From Arthrobacter sp. SDTb3-6 (GTDB taxonomy: Bacteria > Actinomycetota > Actinomycetes > Actinomycetales > Micrococcaceae), in the NCBI RefSeq assembly GCF_013376095.1, contig NZ_JAAMFN010000036.1:1-40288 (forward strand): a stretch of DNA of 40,288 nt. Direction: 5' to 3'. Positions within the stretch are counted from its first letter, which is position 1; each line of letters starts with the position of its first letter. The translations under genes were made by a program, and so were the position numbers. The notes below the pieces were generated by a model. That model did not search any database, was not told where the DNA came from, and worked only from the letters and a program-made list of their open reading frames with translations. Positions 16,286 through 25,015 of the stretch are shown here, one piece after another.

Positions 16286-17385
16286 GCCGTCCATCCGCCC
16301 AAAAACCCCTCCAACCGTTCGCGGGCCGGCGGCGGCGTGAATCCCGACGCCTTGAGCTTGGCCAGGTTGAGGGCTGAATGGGCGGGCCGTGGAGCGGAGC
16401 CGGGCCGGTCTGCGTAATAGTCCGCTGCAGGGACGCCTGTGACGGAGTCACGGGGGAGCCCCAGGAGCCCAAACACGTCCGCAGCCACCTCCGCCCACGA
16501 CTGGACCGGCCCGGAGTTGGACATGTTGTAGACGCCGTAGCGGGCGCCGGTGCCGAGCAGGTGCGCGATGGCGGCGGCGAGGTCCTCGGCGAATGTCAGG
16601 CGGCCGTACTCGTCATTGACCACCGTGGGCCGGGCGCCGCGCCGCGCCAGGGAGGCCATCGAGGTGACGAAGTTGCTGCCGTCGCCGGTGAGCCGGCTGG
16701 TGCGCAGGATGTAATGGCGCGGCGTGGTGGCTGCGGCGATGTCACCGGCGGCCTGGGACTGGCCGTACACGCCCAGCGGGGAGACCGGCTCGTCCTCGTC
16801 GTGGATTTCCACGGTGCCGTCGAAGACGTGGTCGCTGGAGAGCTGGACCAGGTTCATCCGGTGCTCAGTGCAGGCGCGCGCAAGGGCGCCCACGGCCGTG
16901 GCGTTCACGGCCCACGCCGCGGCCCGCCCGGCGGGAGTTTCGGCGGCATCCACGGACGTGTAGGCGGCGGCATTGATGACTGTGGCGTACCGGGAGAAGT
17001 CAACGCCCAGGAAGGGCTCCGGGGCCGCAAGGTCCAGTTCCGTGCGGGTCAGGAAGTCGACGTCGGGGTCGCCAAGGTACCTGGCGCGCAGGGCGCGGCC
17101 CAGCTGGCCGTTGGCGCCCACCACGAGGGTCCTGGAAGCACGGCCGTCCCCGAAGCCCGCCCGGCGGGTCCGGCCGTGGACGGGGATGTCGGGCTGCAGC
17201 GGTGGAATGGGCCAGGAAATGCCTGCGGACTCGTTGAAATAGAACTCAGGGTGTTTCGGCCCGAACTCCGGCAGGTGCCGGGCGTGCACTTTCTCCAGCC
17301 GCCAGTGGCCAGTGGTTCCCGCCGGTGGCGGGGCAGTGCGGACCAGGCAACACACCCGCAAGCCTGCCACCGGAATTGGTTCCAT
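16258..17385 (-). CDS. Reduced RmlC-RmlD-type sugar-nucleotide protein, probably inactive
   Basis: 375 residues. The C-terminal 280 are an RmlD-like dTDP-4-dehydrorhamnose reductase: TLVVGANGQLGRALR (Rossmann Gly motif), NAAAYTSVDAAE and SSDHVFDGT. In actinobacteria this domain is often fused behind an RmlC epimerase domain of about 180 residues. Here the front part keeps only the two ends of that domain (PIPVAGL near the start; FGPKHPEFYFNESAG then ISWPIPPLQPD), about 80 residues, so the cupin core and its catalytic His are gone. In the reductase the YxxxK motif reads Y207-GQSQ211. The lysine codon is replaced by CAG at 16753-16755 (plus coordinates). Activity is therefore doubtful. The start ATG 17385 is chosen because it begins the RmlC-like sequence; the ribosome-binding site is weak. 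The frame is open to 17508. Confidence 0.8.
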   Translation of the reverse strand: MEPIPVAGLRVCCLVRTAPPPAGTTGHWRLEKVHARHLPEFGPKHPEFYFNESAGISWPIPPLQPDIPVHGRTRRAGFGDGRASRTLVVGANGQLGRALRARYLGDPDVDFLTRTELDLAAPEPFLGVDFSRYATVINAAAYTSVDAAETPAGRAAAWAVNATAVGALARACTEHRMNLVQLSSDHVFDGTVEIHDEDEPVSPLGVYGQSQAAGDIAAATTPRHYILRTSRLTGDGSNFVTSMASLARRGARPTVVNDEYGRLTFAEDLAAAIAHLLGTGARYGVYNMSNSGPVQSWAEVAADVFGLLGLPRDSVTGVPAADYYADRPGSAPRPAHSALNLAKLKASGFTPPPARERLEGFLGGWTAHHSGSRPK

Positions 17386-17529
17386 GCCCCCAGCGTAGCG
17401 CCGCGCCGCACCTCTGACCGGTAGCCGTGGAATCAATGCAATAATTAAGCGAGTTGGATGTGACGTATTTGCCACCATCCAGCAGTCGGACCGGCACCGG
17501 CCCGGCAAGGCCTAGAAGGAGCATGCGTT

Positions 17530-18843
17530 TTGCTGTTGACATCCGCTGACCACGTACACACCGGACCGTTGACGGACGTGGAAGTGCGCCGCATCCGCAA
17601 CGACTTCCCCATCCTTGGCCAAGAGGTCAACGGCAACACCCTAGTCTACCTGGATTCGGGCGCCACCTCGCAAAAGCCGGTCAGCGTTCTGGAGGCCGAG
17701 CAGGAGTTCTACGAGCAGCGCAACTCGGCCGTGCACCGCGGCGCCCACACGCTCGCCGTTGCGGCCACGGACGTCTTTGAGGACGCCCGCGCCACCGTGG
17801 CCGCATTCATCGGGGCTGCGGAAAACGAGCTGGTCTGGACGGCCAACGCCACCGCCGGCCTGAACCTGATCGCGTACTCTTTCGGCAACGCCAGCGTCGG
17901 CGAGGTGGCACCGGAAGCCCGGCAGTTCGCCGTCGGCCCCGGGGACGAGGTGCTGGTGACCGAGATGGAACACCACGCCAACCTCATCCCGTGGCAGGAG
18001 CTGTGCCGGCGCACCGGCGCCACGCTGAAATTCATCCCCATCATGGACGACGGCCAGCTGGACATGGAGGCCGCGGCCGCCGCGTTCACCGCCCGCACCA
18101 GGGTGTTCTCCTTCACCCACGTCTCCAACGTCACCGGCGTCATCAACCCCGTGGTGGAACTGGCCCGCATGGCGCACGACGTCGGCGCCATGGTGGTGCT
18201 CGACGCCTGCCAGTCCGCCCCCCACCTGGGCCTGGACGTGAAGGCCCTGGACGTGGACTTTGCCGTGTTCTCAGGCCACAAGATGCTGGCCCCCACCGGG
18301 ATCGGCGCCGTGTACGGGCGTGCCGAACTGCTGGATGCCATGCCGCCGTTCCTGACGGGCGGCTCCATGATCACCACCGTCACCATGGACCGTGCCGGCT
18401 ACCTGCCCTCGCCGCAGCGCTTTGAGGCCGGCACCCAGGCCATCTCGCAGGCCGCCGCCTTTGCCGCCGCCGTGAACTACCTCAGTGAGACCGGCATGGA
18501 CCGCATCCACGCCTGGGAGGCGGCCCTCGGCCAGCGCATGGTGGCCGGGCTGGAGGCCATCCCCGGCATCCGCGTTCTGGGCCCCTCCGCCGGCACCGCC
18601 CGCGCCGGCCTGGCCGCCTTTGAGGTGGACGGCGTGCACGCACACGACGTCGGGCAGTTCCTTGACGCTGCCGGCGTCGCCGTCCGCGTGGGCCACCATT
18701 GCGCCCAACCGCTGCACCGACGGCTGGGGCTGAGTGCCTCCACCCGCGCCAGCGCCTATCTGTACAACACCACGGAGGAAGTGGATGCGTTCCTGGCCGC
18801 CGTGGCCGGCGTGCGCCCCTACTTCGGAATCACGGGAGCCTGA
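17530..18843 (+). CDS. sufS: Cysteine desulfurase SufS
   Basis: A 437-residue PLP enzyme that takes sulfur from cysteine for iron-sulfur cluster assembly. Motifs: LDSGATSQKP (42-51), HRGAHTLA (69-76), EMEHHANLIPW (145-155) with the His that stacks on PLP, the PLP lysine K251 in SGHKMLAPTGIG, and the persulfide cysteine C391 in VRVGHHCAQPLHR. These place it in the group II (SufS/CsdA) branch. The start is TTG at 17530, eight bases after AGAAGGAG (17514-17521). An ATG at 17524 runs into a stop after eight codons. It is followed by sufU after two bases. The rest of a suf operon (sufB, C, D) is not in the window. Confidence 0.95.
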   Translation: MLLTSADHVHTGPLTDVEVRRIRNDFPILGQEVNGNTLVYLDSGATSQKPVSVLEAEQEFYEQRNSAVHRGAHTLAVAATDVFEDARATVAAFIGAAENELVWTANATAGLNLIAYSFGNASVGEVAPEARQFAVGPGDEVLVTEMEHHANLIPWQELCRRTGATLKFIPIMDDGQLDMEAAAAAFTARTRVFSFTHVSNVTGVINPVVELARMAHDVGAMVVLDACQSAPHLGLDVKALDVDFAVFSGHKMLAPTGIGAVYGRAELLDAMPPFLTGGSMITTVTMDRAGYLPSPQRFEAGTQAISQAAAFAAAVNYLSETGMDRIHAWEAALGQRMVAGLEAIPGIRVLGPSAGTARAGLAAFEVDGVHAHDVGQFLDAAGVAVRVGHHCAQPLHRRLGLSASTRASAYLYNTTEEVDAFLAAVAGVRPYFGITGA

Positions 18844-18845
18844 CC

Positions 18846-19319
18846 ATGAGTGCATTGGATTCGCTGTACCAGCAGATCATCCTTGAGCAGTCCAAGGCCC
18901 GCACGGGCGCGGACCTGCCGAACGACCAGCTGGCGGGGGAGCACCTGCCGGCCGGAACGGGCCAGTGCCACCAGTTGAACCCCGTGTGCGGCGATGAGAT
19001 CACCCTGCGGGTGGAAACGTCCGGGGATGCGGGGGCGCGGACCATCTCCGGCATCCACTGGGCAGGGGACGGCTGCTCCATCTCCATGGCGTCCGCCTCC
19101 ATCCTCAGCGAGCTGGTGGTGGGGCTGGGCGCAGGAGAGGTCCAGATAATGATCGACAGCTTCCGCGAGGTGATGCGCTCCCGCGGAAAACTGCAGGCGG
19201 ACGAGGAAGTCCTCGGCGACGCGGCAGCGCTCTCCGGGGTCTCGAAGTTTCCGGCCCGCGTCAAGTGCGCCATGCTGGCCTGGGTGGCCGCGGAGGACGC
19301 CCTGCGGCAGACTGCGTAG
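18846..19319 (+). CDS. sufU: SufU, zinc-dependent sulfur acceptor of SufS
   Basis: A 157-residue SufU/IscU-like protein that receives the persulfide sulfur from SufS by zinc-ligand swapping. The zinc ligands are visible: C48 and D50 in NPVCGDE, C77 in GDGCSISMAS, and C141 in RVKCAMLAW. The 20-residue insertion between the second and third cysteines that separates SufU from IscU appears to be present. The N-terminal DHYKNPRN motif of many homologues is altered to EQSKARTG. ATG at 18846 lies two bases after the sufS stop, with GGGAG inside the end of sufS, so the genes are coupled. Confidence 0.93.
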   Translation: MSALDSLYQQIILEQSKARTGADLPNDQLAGEHLPAGTGQCHQLNPVCGDEITLRVETSGDAGARTISGIHWAGDGCSISMASASILSELVVGLGAGEVQIMIDSFREVMRSRGKLQADEEVLGDAAALSGVSKFPARVKCAMLAWVAAEDALRQTA

Positions 19320-19365
19320 CCCAGCCGGGCTGGCACGGCCCGGCAGGCTGGCAGGATTAAATGCT

Positions 19366-19396
19366 GAAGGCCCGGAACCGTTGGTTCCGGGCCTTC
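19366..19396. terminator. Strong bidirectional hairpin between sufU and the surface-protein gene
   Basis: GAAGGCCCGGAACC (19366-19379) pairs perfectly with GGTTCCGGGCCTTC (19383-19396) around a three-base loop, a 14-bp stem. It lies between two convergent genes and can serve both. There is no T-run on the plus side, as is common for actinobacterial terminators. Confidence 0.8.
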
Positions 19397-19431
19397 CATG
19401 TCACCGGGCGGGCCCGGATTTTGGTGGTGCC

Positions 19432-20043
19432 TTACGCGTCCGCGGAGGCGCGGCTGCGGCGGCGGGAGACCACTACCGTGCCCACACCTGCGGCCAGCGC
19501 ACCGGCGCCGACGAGCGACCAGACCAGGACGCCGGCGTCAACGCCTGTGCTGGCCAGGCCGCCCGGCTGGGTGCCCGCTACGTTGTTGCCACTGGGGTTG
19601 ACGGCAGCCGCAACAACCTTGACCGTCTGGGTGACCGTCACGCCGGACGTCTTGCCGGTGGCGGTCAGCGTGTAGGTGCCGGTCTTGTCCAGTTCCACGG
19701 GCACAGAGAAGGTGCCCGTTGCGGTTGCCGTCGTGGTGAATGACGAAGGCGTGGCCACGGGCTTGATGATGATCGGCACGGAGGAGGACACACCGCCGCC
19801 CATGGAACCAATGGCGCCGCCAGCTACCGGGTTGGACAGCGTGATGGTGACAAAAATTGCCTCACCGGGCGTAAAGCCGCTGCCGGAGAAAATAAAGGCC
19901 TGGCCCGGAGCAACAACGGCAACCGAGACGCTGCCGGAGGGCGGTCCGGCCGGGTAGTCATTCGGAGCGGCCTGTGCGGCAACGCTTCCGACGGAAAGAG
20001 TCAAAATACCTGCAAGCGCCAAGCTGGCGAGTGCTTTCTTCAT
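19432..20043 (-). CDS. Sortase-anchored (LASTG) small surface protein
   Basis: 203 residues. A signal peptide (KK, hydrophobic to about residue 20, cleavage near VAAQA-AP at 25-26) is followed by a Ser/Thr/Val/Gly-rich extracellular part of about 135 residues. That part appears to contain two beta-sandwich-like stretches (PGQAFIFSGSGFTPGEAIFV; TGTFSVPVELDKTGTYTLTATG). The C-terminus has LASTG (163-167), a hydrophobic stretch (170-192) and a SRRRSR tail, the standard cell-wall sorting signal. LAXTG is the type used by class E sortases of high-GC actinobacteria. No sortase gene is in the window. ATG 20043 follows GTGGGGA. It lies downstream of the DUF4012 gene on the same strand but with its own 180-base upstream region. 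Confidence 0.88.
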   Translation of the reverse strand: MKKALASLALAGILTLSVGSVAAQAAPNDYPAGPPSGSVSVAVVAPGQAFIFSGSGFTPGEAIFVTITLSNPVAGGAIGSMGGGVSSSVPIIIKPVATPSSFTTTATATGTFSVPVELDKTGTYTLTATGKTSGVTVTQTVKVVAAAVNPSGNNVAGTQPGGLASTGVDAGVLVWSLVGAGALAAGVGTVVVSRRRSRASADA

Positions 20044-20108
20044 AAGGGTTCCCCACTTCTAATTTTGGTTTTGGCAACGCGCCCCCGCTGAGACCAGAAG
20101 CCTTTTGA

Positions 20109-20138
20109 AGACTACCAGCATCCGGGGGCCGTACTCAA
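20109..20138 (-). promoter_or_regulatory. Possible promoter of the LASTG protein gene
   Basis: On the minus strand TTGAGT (20138-20133) and TAGTCT (20114-20109) are 18 bases apart, within the 180-base gap before the gene. The -10 box is identical to the one proposed for flp. Transcription would start near 20102, about 58 bases before the ATG. The AT-rich stretch 20140-20175 upstream could be an UP-like region. The match is moderate. Confidence 0.4.
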
Positions 20139-20222
20139 CCAAAGTTGGATTGTTATTGATTGTTAATGTTCACGTTCATGGAAACTCGTGCAAATGTCGC
20201 CATTACGTTGATGCAGAAATTG

Positions 20223-22142
20223 TCAGGGTACGGCCGGCGTGCACCCCGCATCCTTGTGTAGTGGCAAGATTACGTCGCTGTTTTTCTGGATGGTCGGAGT
20301 GACCTCGAGCTGGGCCGGGCTGGTCTGGACCACCTTGGAGAAATCTACTTCCACCGTGGTGGTCTGCCCCGGGGCCAGCTCGACCCGGACCACCCCCACG
20401 GGACGTTCGTTCTGGGAAAACGAGCCGAAGCCGGTGGTCTTGCCGTCCACGCGGACAGCCTGGGAGCGGGCCTGGGAGGGTCCGTAGGCAATGACGTTGG
20501 TGGCTACGTGGCCGGGGGAAACACCGTAAACGCCGCCACCCGTGACATATTCGGGCAGGGCCGTGGCGGCGTTCCCGGGAGCCGTATTGGTCAAGGTAAT
20601 TTTCGCCGTGTATTCGCCGTAGCCGCCGGCCGTGCATTTTTGGATAAGCTGGACCGTCCTTTTGACGTAGTAATCCATCTTGGCGCCCGTGCCGTCGTTG
20701 AAATACACGCCGAAGGCCGCCGCCGGGACAGCCGGTCCGGAGATGGTGCCGCCAATGCGTTCTGTTTCCAAGAGTGCCTGCTCATTGCTGTGCGTGGACC
20801 AGAGAAGAATCCTGTTTTCGGCAACGCTGGTTCCCAAGGCCTGGACCAATTTTTCACCGGAGATATTTCCGGCGGAAAGTTTTTCGAAGACCTGCTTGGC
20901 CACGGCGGCGAAATAGACGTCCTGGAGCGCGGGTTCCTTGACTTTGGCATAAACATCGGACAGCAAAACAGGCACCAGGTTCTCGCTGGTCAAGTGCGTA
21001 GGCAGGGCTCCAAGGCCTGATTCCTGCGCAACATCGGCAGGCACCGGCAATTTGATGTCCACTGGCCCGGTCGCCTTCAAGACAACTGAAAGGGCCACCG
21101 GGTCAATGGATACCACGCCGTCTATCTTTTGCCCTGGGTGGCGCTGCACCCACATGGCGCGGGCCGTGGAGGCTGCCGTAGGGAAGTCCGGCGTCATGTT
21201 GACGTCCTGCATGTAGCTGCCCATGCGGTTGGAGTAGATGGCTTCCTGGGCCGCGTCCACCTTTATTGCAGGATCGAACAGGCCCAAGGCGCTGGCGGAG
21301 TCCTGTTGGGTGAGCTGCATCTTGCCCTTGTCAATATGGATTACTGCCAGCGCGCCCGGAATCCCGCCGCTGGCACGCACCTCGGCATTGTTCTGGATGA
21401 GCAGCAAATAATTCCGCGGACCGTCTGCGCCCATCATTGCGGGAACCAGTTGGACGGCTCCCGATGCTGCGGAAAGCGCGCCGCGAAGCTCGTTGAGCTG
21501 GCTCTTGGCGGTGACCAGAGGGCCCGCAACCTGAGGGAGCAGCGGAGCCGCATCGATGCCGGCCAAGCGTTCGTAGGAGAGCTCCACGGAATTGGCAGCC
21601 GCAACAACGCTCGGGGCCGCTTTTTGCAACGGCGCCAGCTGAACGGCACCGTTCACAGGAGCCAATGCCTTCCAGTCCAGGGAGTTGAAGGCGCCCACCA
21701 GCGGCTGGGCGGCCAGGCGCACCACGTCGTCCGCGGTGGTGGCGGCCTCGGAGGCAGCGGCGAGGTTGGGGCCTATCCAGGGCAGCCCGCTGGCCAGCTT
21801 CCAGACCGGATCCGTCGCGGCCCTTTTCGCGGCATAGGTGTGTTCCGCCAGCGAGGCCACCGTAGCGGCGGCGTGCTTCGGGTCGTTAGCCAGAATCTGG
21901 GACTTCAACTGGGGTAGGAGGTGCGTGGTGGCCGCCAAGTTGTCCTTGATTTGCCCGGCACGGAAACCGAGCCACGCGGTTGTGCCTCCTCCTATGACCA
22001 CCAGGACCAGCAGTGCCACACCGATCCGGAGATTATTTTTGCGGCGCCGACGGCCTGCCAATGGCTGGACTGTCCGCCGAACGCGATTTGAGGATTCAGA
22101 AGGTTGCTTCAATGGTTTCCTGGCACCATGCGTCGCGGCCAT
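20223..22142 (-). CDS. DUF4012 membrane-anchored protein of the polysaccharide locus
   Basis: About 639 residues. A basic cytoplasmic N-terminus (RRTVQPLAGRRRRK) precedes one membrane segment (IGVALLVLVVIGGGTTAWLGF), and a large extracellular part follows. The DUF4012 core includes NYLLLIQNNAEVRASGGIPG and DFPTAASTARAMWVQRHPG, with the block GVVSIDPVALSVVLKATGP downstream. These blocks resemble the extracellular domains of LytR-CpsA-Psr-like proteins, but the family role is not established. It is often found in actinobacterial exopolysaccharide loci, so export, attachment or control of the polymer is a guess. ATG 22142 lies two bases after the ugd stop. An in-frame start at 22190 would overlap ugd. 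Confidence 0.8.
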   Translation of the reverse strand: MAATHGARKPLKQPSESSNRVRRTVQPLAGRRRRKNNLRIGVALLVLVVIGGGTTAWLGFRAGQIKDNLAATTHLLPQLKSQILANDPKHAAATVASLAEHTYAAKRAATDPVWKLASGLPWIGPNLAAASEAATTADDVVRLAAQPLVGAFNSLDWKALAPVNGAVQLAPLQKAAPSVVAAANSVELSYERLAGIDAAPLLPQVAGPLVTAKSQLNELRGALSAASGAVQLVPAMMGADGPRNYLLLIQNNAEVRASGGIPGALAVIHIDKGKMQLTQQDSASALGLFDPAIKVDAAQEAIYSNRMGSYMQDVNMTPDFPTAASTARAMWVQRHPGQKIDGVVSIDPVALSVVLKATGPVDIKLPVPADVAQESGLGALPTHLTSENLVPVLLSDVYAKVKEPALQDVYFAAVAKQVFEKLSAGNISGEKLVQALGTSVAENRILLWSTHSNEQALLETERIGGTISGPAVPAAAFGVYFNDGTGAKMDYYVKRTVQLIQKCTAGGYGEYTAKITLTNTAPGNAATALPEYVTGGGVYGVSPGHVATNVIAYGPSQARSQAVRVDGKTTGFGSFSQNERPVGVVRVELAPGQTTTVEVDFSKVVQTSPAQLEVTPTIQKNSDVILPLHKDAGCTPAVP

Positions 22143-22144
22143 CT

Positions 22145-23458
22145 CTAGGGACGCCCCATGCCGCGGTACGTCCAGCCGGCGGCCCGCCACTTGCCTGGGT
22201 CAAGCACATTCCTGCCGTCCAGGATCCTCGGACTGCGCACCAAGCCGGCTGCGGCATGGGGGTCCAGCTCGCGGTACTGCTGCCATTCGGTGAGCATGAG
22301 CACAGCATCCGCGCCCCGCAGGGACTCCTCCATATCCGGCTGGTAGTTCAGTTCCGGAAACCTGCGGGCCGCGTTGGCCAGCGATTCCGGATCCGTGACG
22401 GTCACCACGGCCCCCTGCAGCTGCAGCTGCGCTGCGATGCTCAGCGCGGGGGAGTCCCGCACGTCGTCACTGTTTGGCTTGAAGGCGGCACCCAAAACAG
22501 TGATGCGCTGGCCCAGCAGGGATCCGCCACAGATTTCACGGGCCAGCTCCACCATCTTGGTTCTCCGACGCATATTGATGGCGTCCACCTCGCGGAGGAA
22601 TGTCAGCGCCTGGTCGGCACCGAGCTCCCCGGCACGGGCCATGAAGGAGCGGATGTCCTTGGGCAGGCAGCCGCCGCCAAAGCCGATCCCTGCGTTGAGG
22701 AATTTCCGGCCAATCCGCTCATCCAGCCCAATGGCGTCGGCCAGCAGGGTGACGTCGGCGCCCGCAGCTTCGCAGACCTCGGCCATGGCATTGATAAAAG
22801 AGATTTTGGTGGCGAGGAATGAATTTGCCGCGGACTTGACCAGTTCAGCGGTGGCGTAGTCCGTTACCAGGCGCGGGGTGCCGCCTAACAAGGGCGCAGC
22901 ATAAACCTCATCCAGCACTTCAACCGCTTCATGGTCTTCGGAGCCGTCGGGGACACCGTAGACCAGTCTATCTGGGGAAAGCGTGTCTTGAACCGCGTGG
23001 CCCTCACGCAGAAACTCCGGGTTCCAGGCCAGCCGTGCGTCGGGCTGGACTTCTTGGATCAATCCAGCAAGGCGTTTGGCAGTTCCGACAGGAACGGTGG
23101 ACTTGCCTACCACCAAATCGCCAGCCGCGAGGTAGGGGGCCAAGGCAGCGGAGGCAGCATCCACGTAGCTGAGGTCGGCAGCCTTTTCGCCCTTCTTCTG
23201 CGGTGTCCCCACACAGATGAAGTGGACTGAGTTGCCGGCGGCAGCTGCCATGTCAGTGGTAAAGGTCAGGCGGCCGGTGGACTGGACCTCTCGGAGCAGC
23301 TCCTCCAAGCCGGGCTCAAAGAACGGCGCCCTGGCTGCGGAAAGTTCCGCAACCTTGAATTCGTCCACGTCTATGCCTACAACGTCATGGCCCAGCTTGG
23401 CCATGCAGGCAGCATGCACGGCGCCGAGGTATCCACAACCAATGACCGAGATTCGCAT
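22145..23458 (-). CDS. ugd: UDP-glucose 6-dehydrogenase
   Basis: Oxidises UDP-glucose to UDP-glucuronate using two NAD+. The 437 residues show the N-terminal Rossmann motif GCGYLGAVHA (7-16) and SPDRLVYG, the catalytic cysteine C264 in GFGGGCLPKDIRSF, and the C-terminal block LGAAFKPNSDDVRDSPA. The length is normal for the family. It feeds glucuronate or derived sugars to the polymer made by this cluster, implying an acidic polysaccharide. The ATG at 23458 has no strong ribosome-binding site. It lies 46 bases after the sugar transferase gene and is coupled to DUF4012 downstream. Confidence 0.95.
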   Translation of the reverse strand: MRISVIGCGYLGAVHAACMAKLGHDVVGIDVDEFKVAELSAARAPFFEPGLEELLREVQSTGRLTFTTDMAAAAGNSVHFICVGTPQKKGEKAADLSYVDAASAALAPYLAAGDLVVGKSTVPVGTAKRLAGLIQEVQPDARLAWNPEFLREGHAVQDTLSPDRLVYGVPDGSEDHEAVEVLDEVYAAPLLGGTPRLVTDYATAELVKSAANSFLATKISFINAMAEVCEAAGADVTLLADAIGLDERIGRKFLNAGIGFGGGCLPKDIRSFMARAGELGADQALTFLREVDAINMRRRTKMVELAREICGGSLLGQRITVLGAAFKPNSDDVRDSPALSIAAQLQLQGAVVTVTDPESLANAARRFPELNYQPDMEESLRGADAVLMLTEWQQYRELDPHAAAGLVRSPRILDGRNVLDPGKWRAAGWTYRGMGRP

Positions 23459-23504
23459 TGAAGGAACTTTCTGTTAGAAATTTAAAAACTTTTACAACGG
23501 TGGG

Positions 23505-24929
23505 TCAGTAAGCGCCGTCACGCTTGAGTACGGCCCTGAGGGTCTTGAATAGAATGACCAAGTCAGCCGTCATGGACCAATTTTCAACGTAATAGAGATC
23601 CAGGCGGACCGAGTCCTGCCAGGAAAGGTTTGATCTGCCGCTCACTTGCCACAGACCAGTCAGGCCAGGCTTGACCAGTAGGCGGCGCCGCACGTGGTCT
23701 TCATAGGCATCCACCTCCGCCGTGAGCGGAGGACGCGGGCCAACCAGGCTCATCGAGCCCGAAAAAGCGTTAATCAGCTGCGGCAGCTCGTCTAGGCTGT
23801 AGCGTCGGAGTATCGCTCCGACACGCGTGACACGGGGATCGACCTTCATTTTGAACAACAGTCCGTGGCCCTCGTTCTGGGCTTGGAGTTCTGCGAGCCG
23901 CCGTTCGGCGTCGACGCCCATGGAACGGAACTTCAGCATCAAGAACGGGACCCCTTGAATTCCGATGCGTCGTTGTTTGAAAAAGACTGGACCTTCGCTG
24001 TCCAACTTGACCAGGAGCGCAATAAACAGAAACAGGGGTGAAAGGCACAGCAGGAGTAGCCCCGAGAACACAATGTCAAAAAAGCGCTTGGCCACCTTCT
24101 TGCCGCCTTCAAGCTTCGGCGTCGTTACGTGGATGAGTGGCAGCCCGGCGACCTGCTGGGTGTGGATGCGCGGACCGGCAATGTCGGTCAGGGCGGGGGC
24201 AACGATGAGTCCGATATTGGCAGCGGCCAGTTCCCAACCCAATTGCCGAATGATGGTGGGCGGAAGGTGGACGCCGGCTGTAAGGGCCACAGCGTCCGCG
24301 CCAGACTCGCGGACCGCATGGAGAATATGAGTTGCGTTGGCGGCGCCATCGAAGAGGGGAAGGTCGGGTGCCTCATTCAGTACATGGTCTGCCCTGCCCT
24401 GAAGATAAGCTCCAACTGGGGTGTAGCCGGACTGCGGGAAGCGGCGGAGTGCTGCCACCAGATGGCCTACGGCATGGGGACCTCCCACAAGCAGAAGGCT
24501 GTAAGTGCTTCCACCCTTCGCGCGGGCCATGGCAAGGTGTTGGCGCAGCACCCAACGGCCGGCGATCAGGCCAACGACTCCCACCGGGAAAGCGATACCC
24601 ACATATCCACGGGCCAAGTCCATTTGAAAGGCGTAGGACACTATGGCCAGGGCGCCGAAAAGCCACAGGCTGCCAGCGAAGACCCGTTTGTATTCCTCTG
24701 GGCCGGAGCCCATGATGCGCGGCTGGCGGCTGCCCCAGGCGTCCAACATCAGCCACCAGATGACGGGAAGCAATACAGTAATGAGGACGTACGGCGCTCC
24801 GGCTACTTGGTTGTCGCCATCCAGGCCGAAGCGAATTAGATGTGCGCCAACCACAGCCCAAATAACCACCACGACGTCGACAATCTTCATCCGACGTACA
24901 TAATTTTGCCGCCAGTCATGGCCTTTCAA
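23505..24929 (-). CDS. Initiating sugar-1-phosphate transferase (WbaP/WcaJ type)
   Basis: A 474-residue polyprenyl glycosylphosphotransferase that starts the repeat unit on undecaprenyl phosphate. Residues 15-135 form four to five membrane segments, and 140-270 a CoA-binding-like cytoplasmic domain. The catalytic part begins at [10 protein letters not shown] (281-290), followed by a membrane re-entrant segment, then KFRSM (333-337), SLDELPQL (378-385), LVGPRP (395-400) and [14 protein letters not shown]. This fits the WbaP/ExoY group, which usually uses UDP-galactose or UDP-glucose; the true donor cannot be read from sequence. TTG 24929 with GGGGGG six bases upstream is the likely start. A GT-B enzyme would lack these motifs, so the assignment is firm. 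Confidence 0.92.
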   Translation of the reverse strand: MKGHDWRQNYVRRMKIVDVVVVIWAVVGAHLIRFGLDGDNQVAGAPYVLITVLLPVIWWLMLDAWGSRQPRIMGSGPEEYKRVFAGSLWLFGALAIVSYAFQMDLARGYVGIAFPVGVVGLIAGRWVLRQHLAMARAKGGSTYSLLLVGGPHAVGHLVAALRRFPQSGYTPVGAYLQGRADHVLNEAPDLPLFDGAANATHILHAVRESGADAVALTAGVHLPPTIIRQLGWELAAANIGLIVAPALTDIAGPRIHTQQVAGLPLIHVTTPKLEGGKKVAKRFFDIVFSGLLLLCLSPLFLFIALLVKLDSEGPVFFKQRRIGIQGVPFLMLKFRSMGVDAERRLAELQAQNEGHGLLFKMKVDPRVTRVGAILRRYSLDELPQLINAFSGSMSLVGPRPPLTAEVDAYEDHVRRRLLVKPGLTGLWQVSGRSNLSWQDSVRLDLYYVENWSMTADLVILFKTLRAVLKRDGAY

Positions 24930-25015
24930 ATGTTGCCCCCCACTATTAACAGTTCTGTTCTTCGTCCGGCCGTTGCTGCTTTCGCCGGAGTGGATGTGCA
25001 GCTCCCGACCCGCAT

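Noticed and set aside
16378-17424. 348-codon open frame on the plus strand
   Set aside because: Antisense shadow of the RmlCD-like gene. It is Gly/Val/Arg-rich with no motif.
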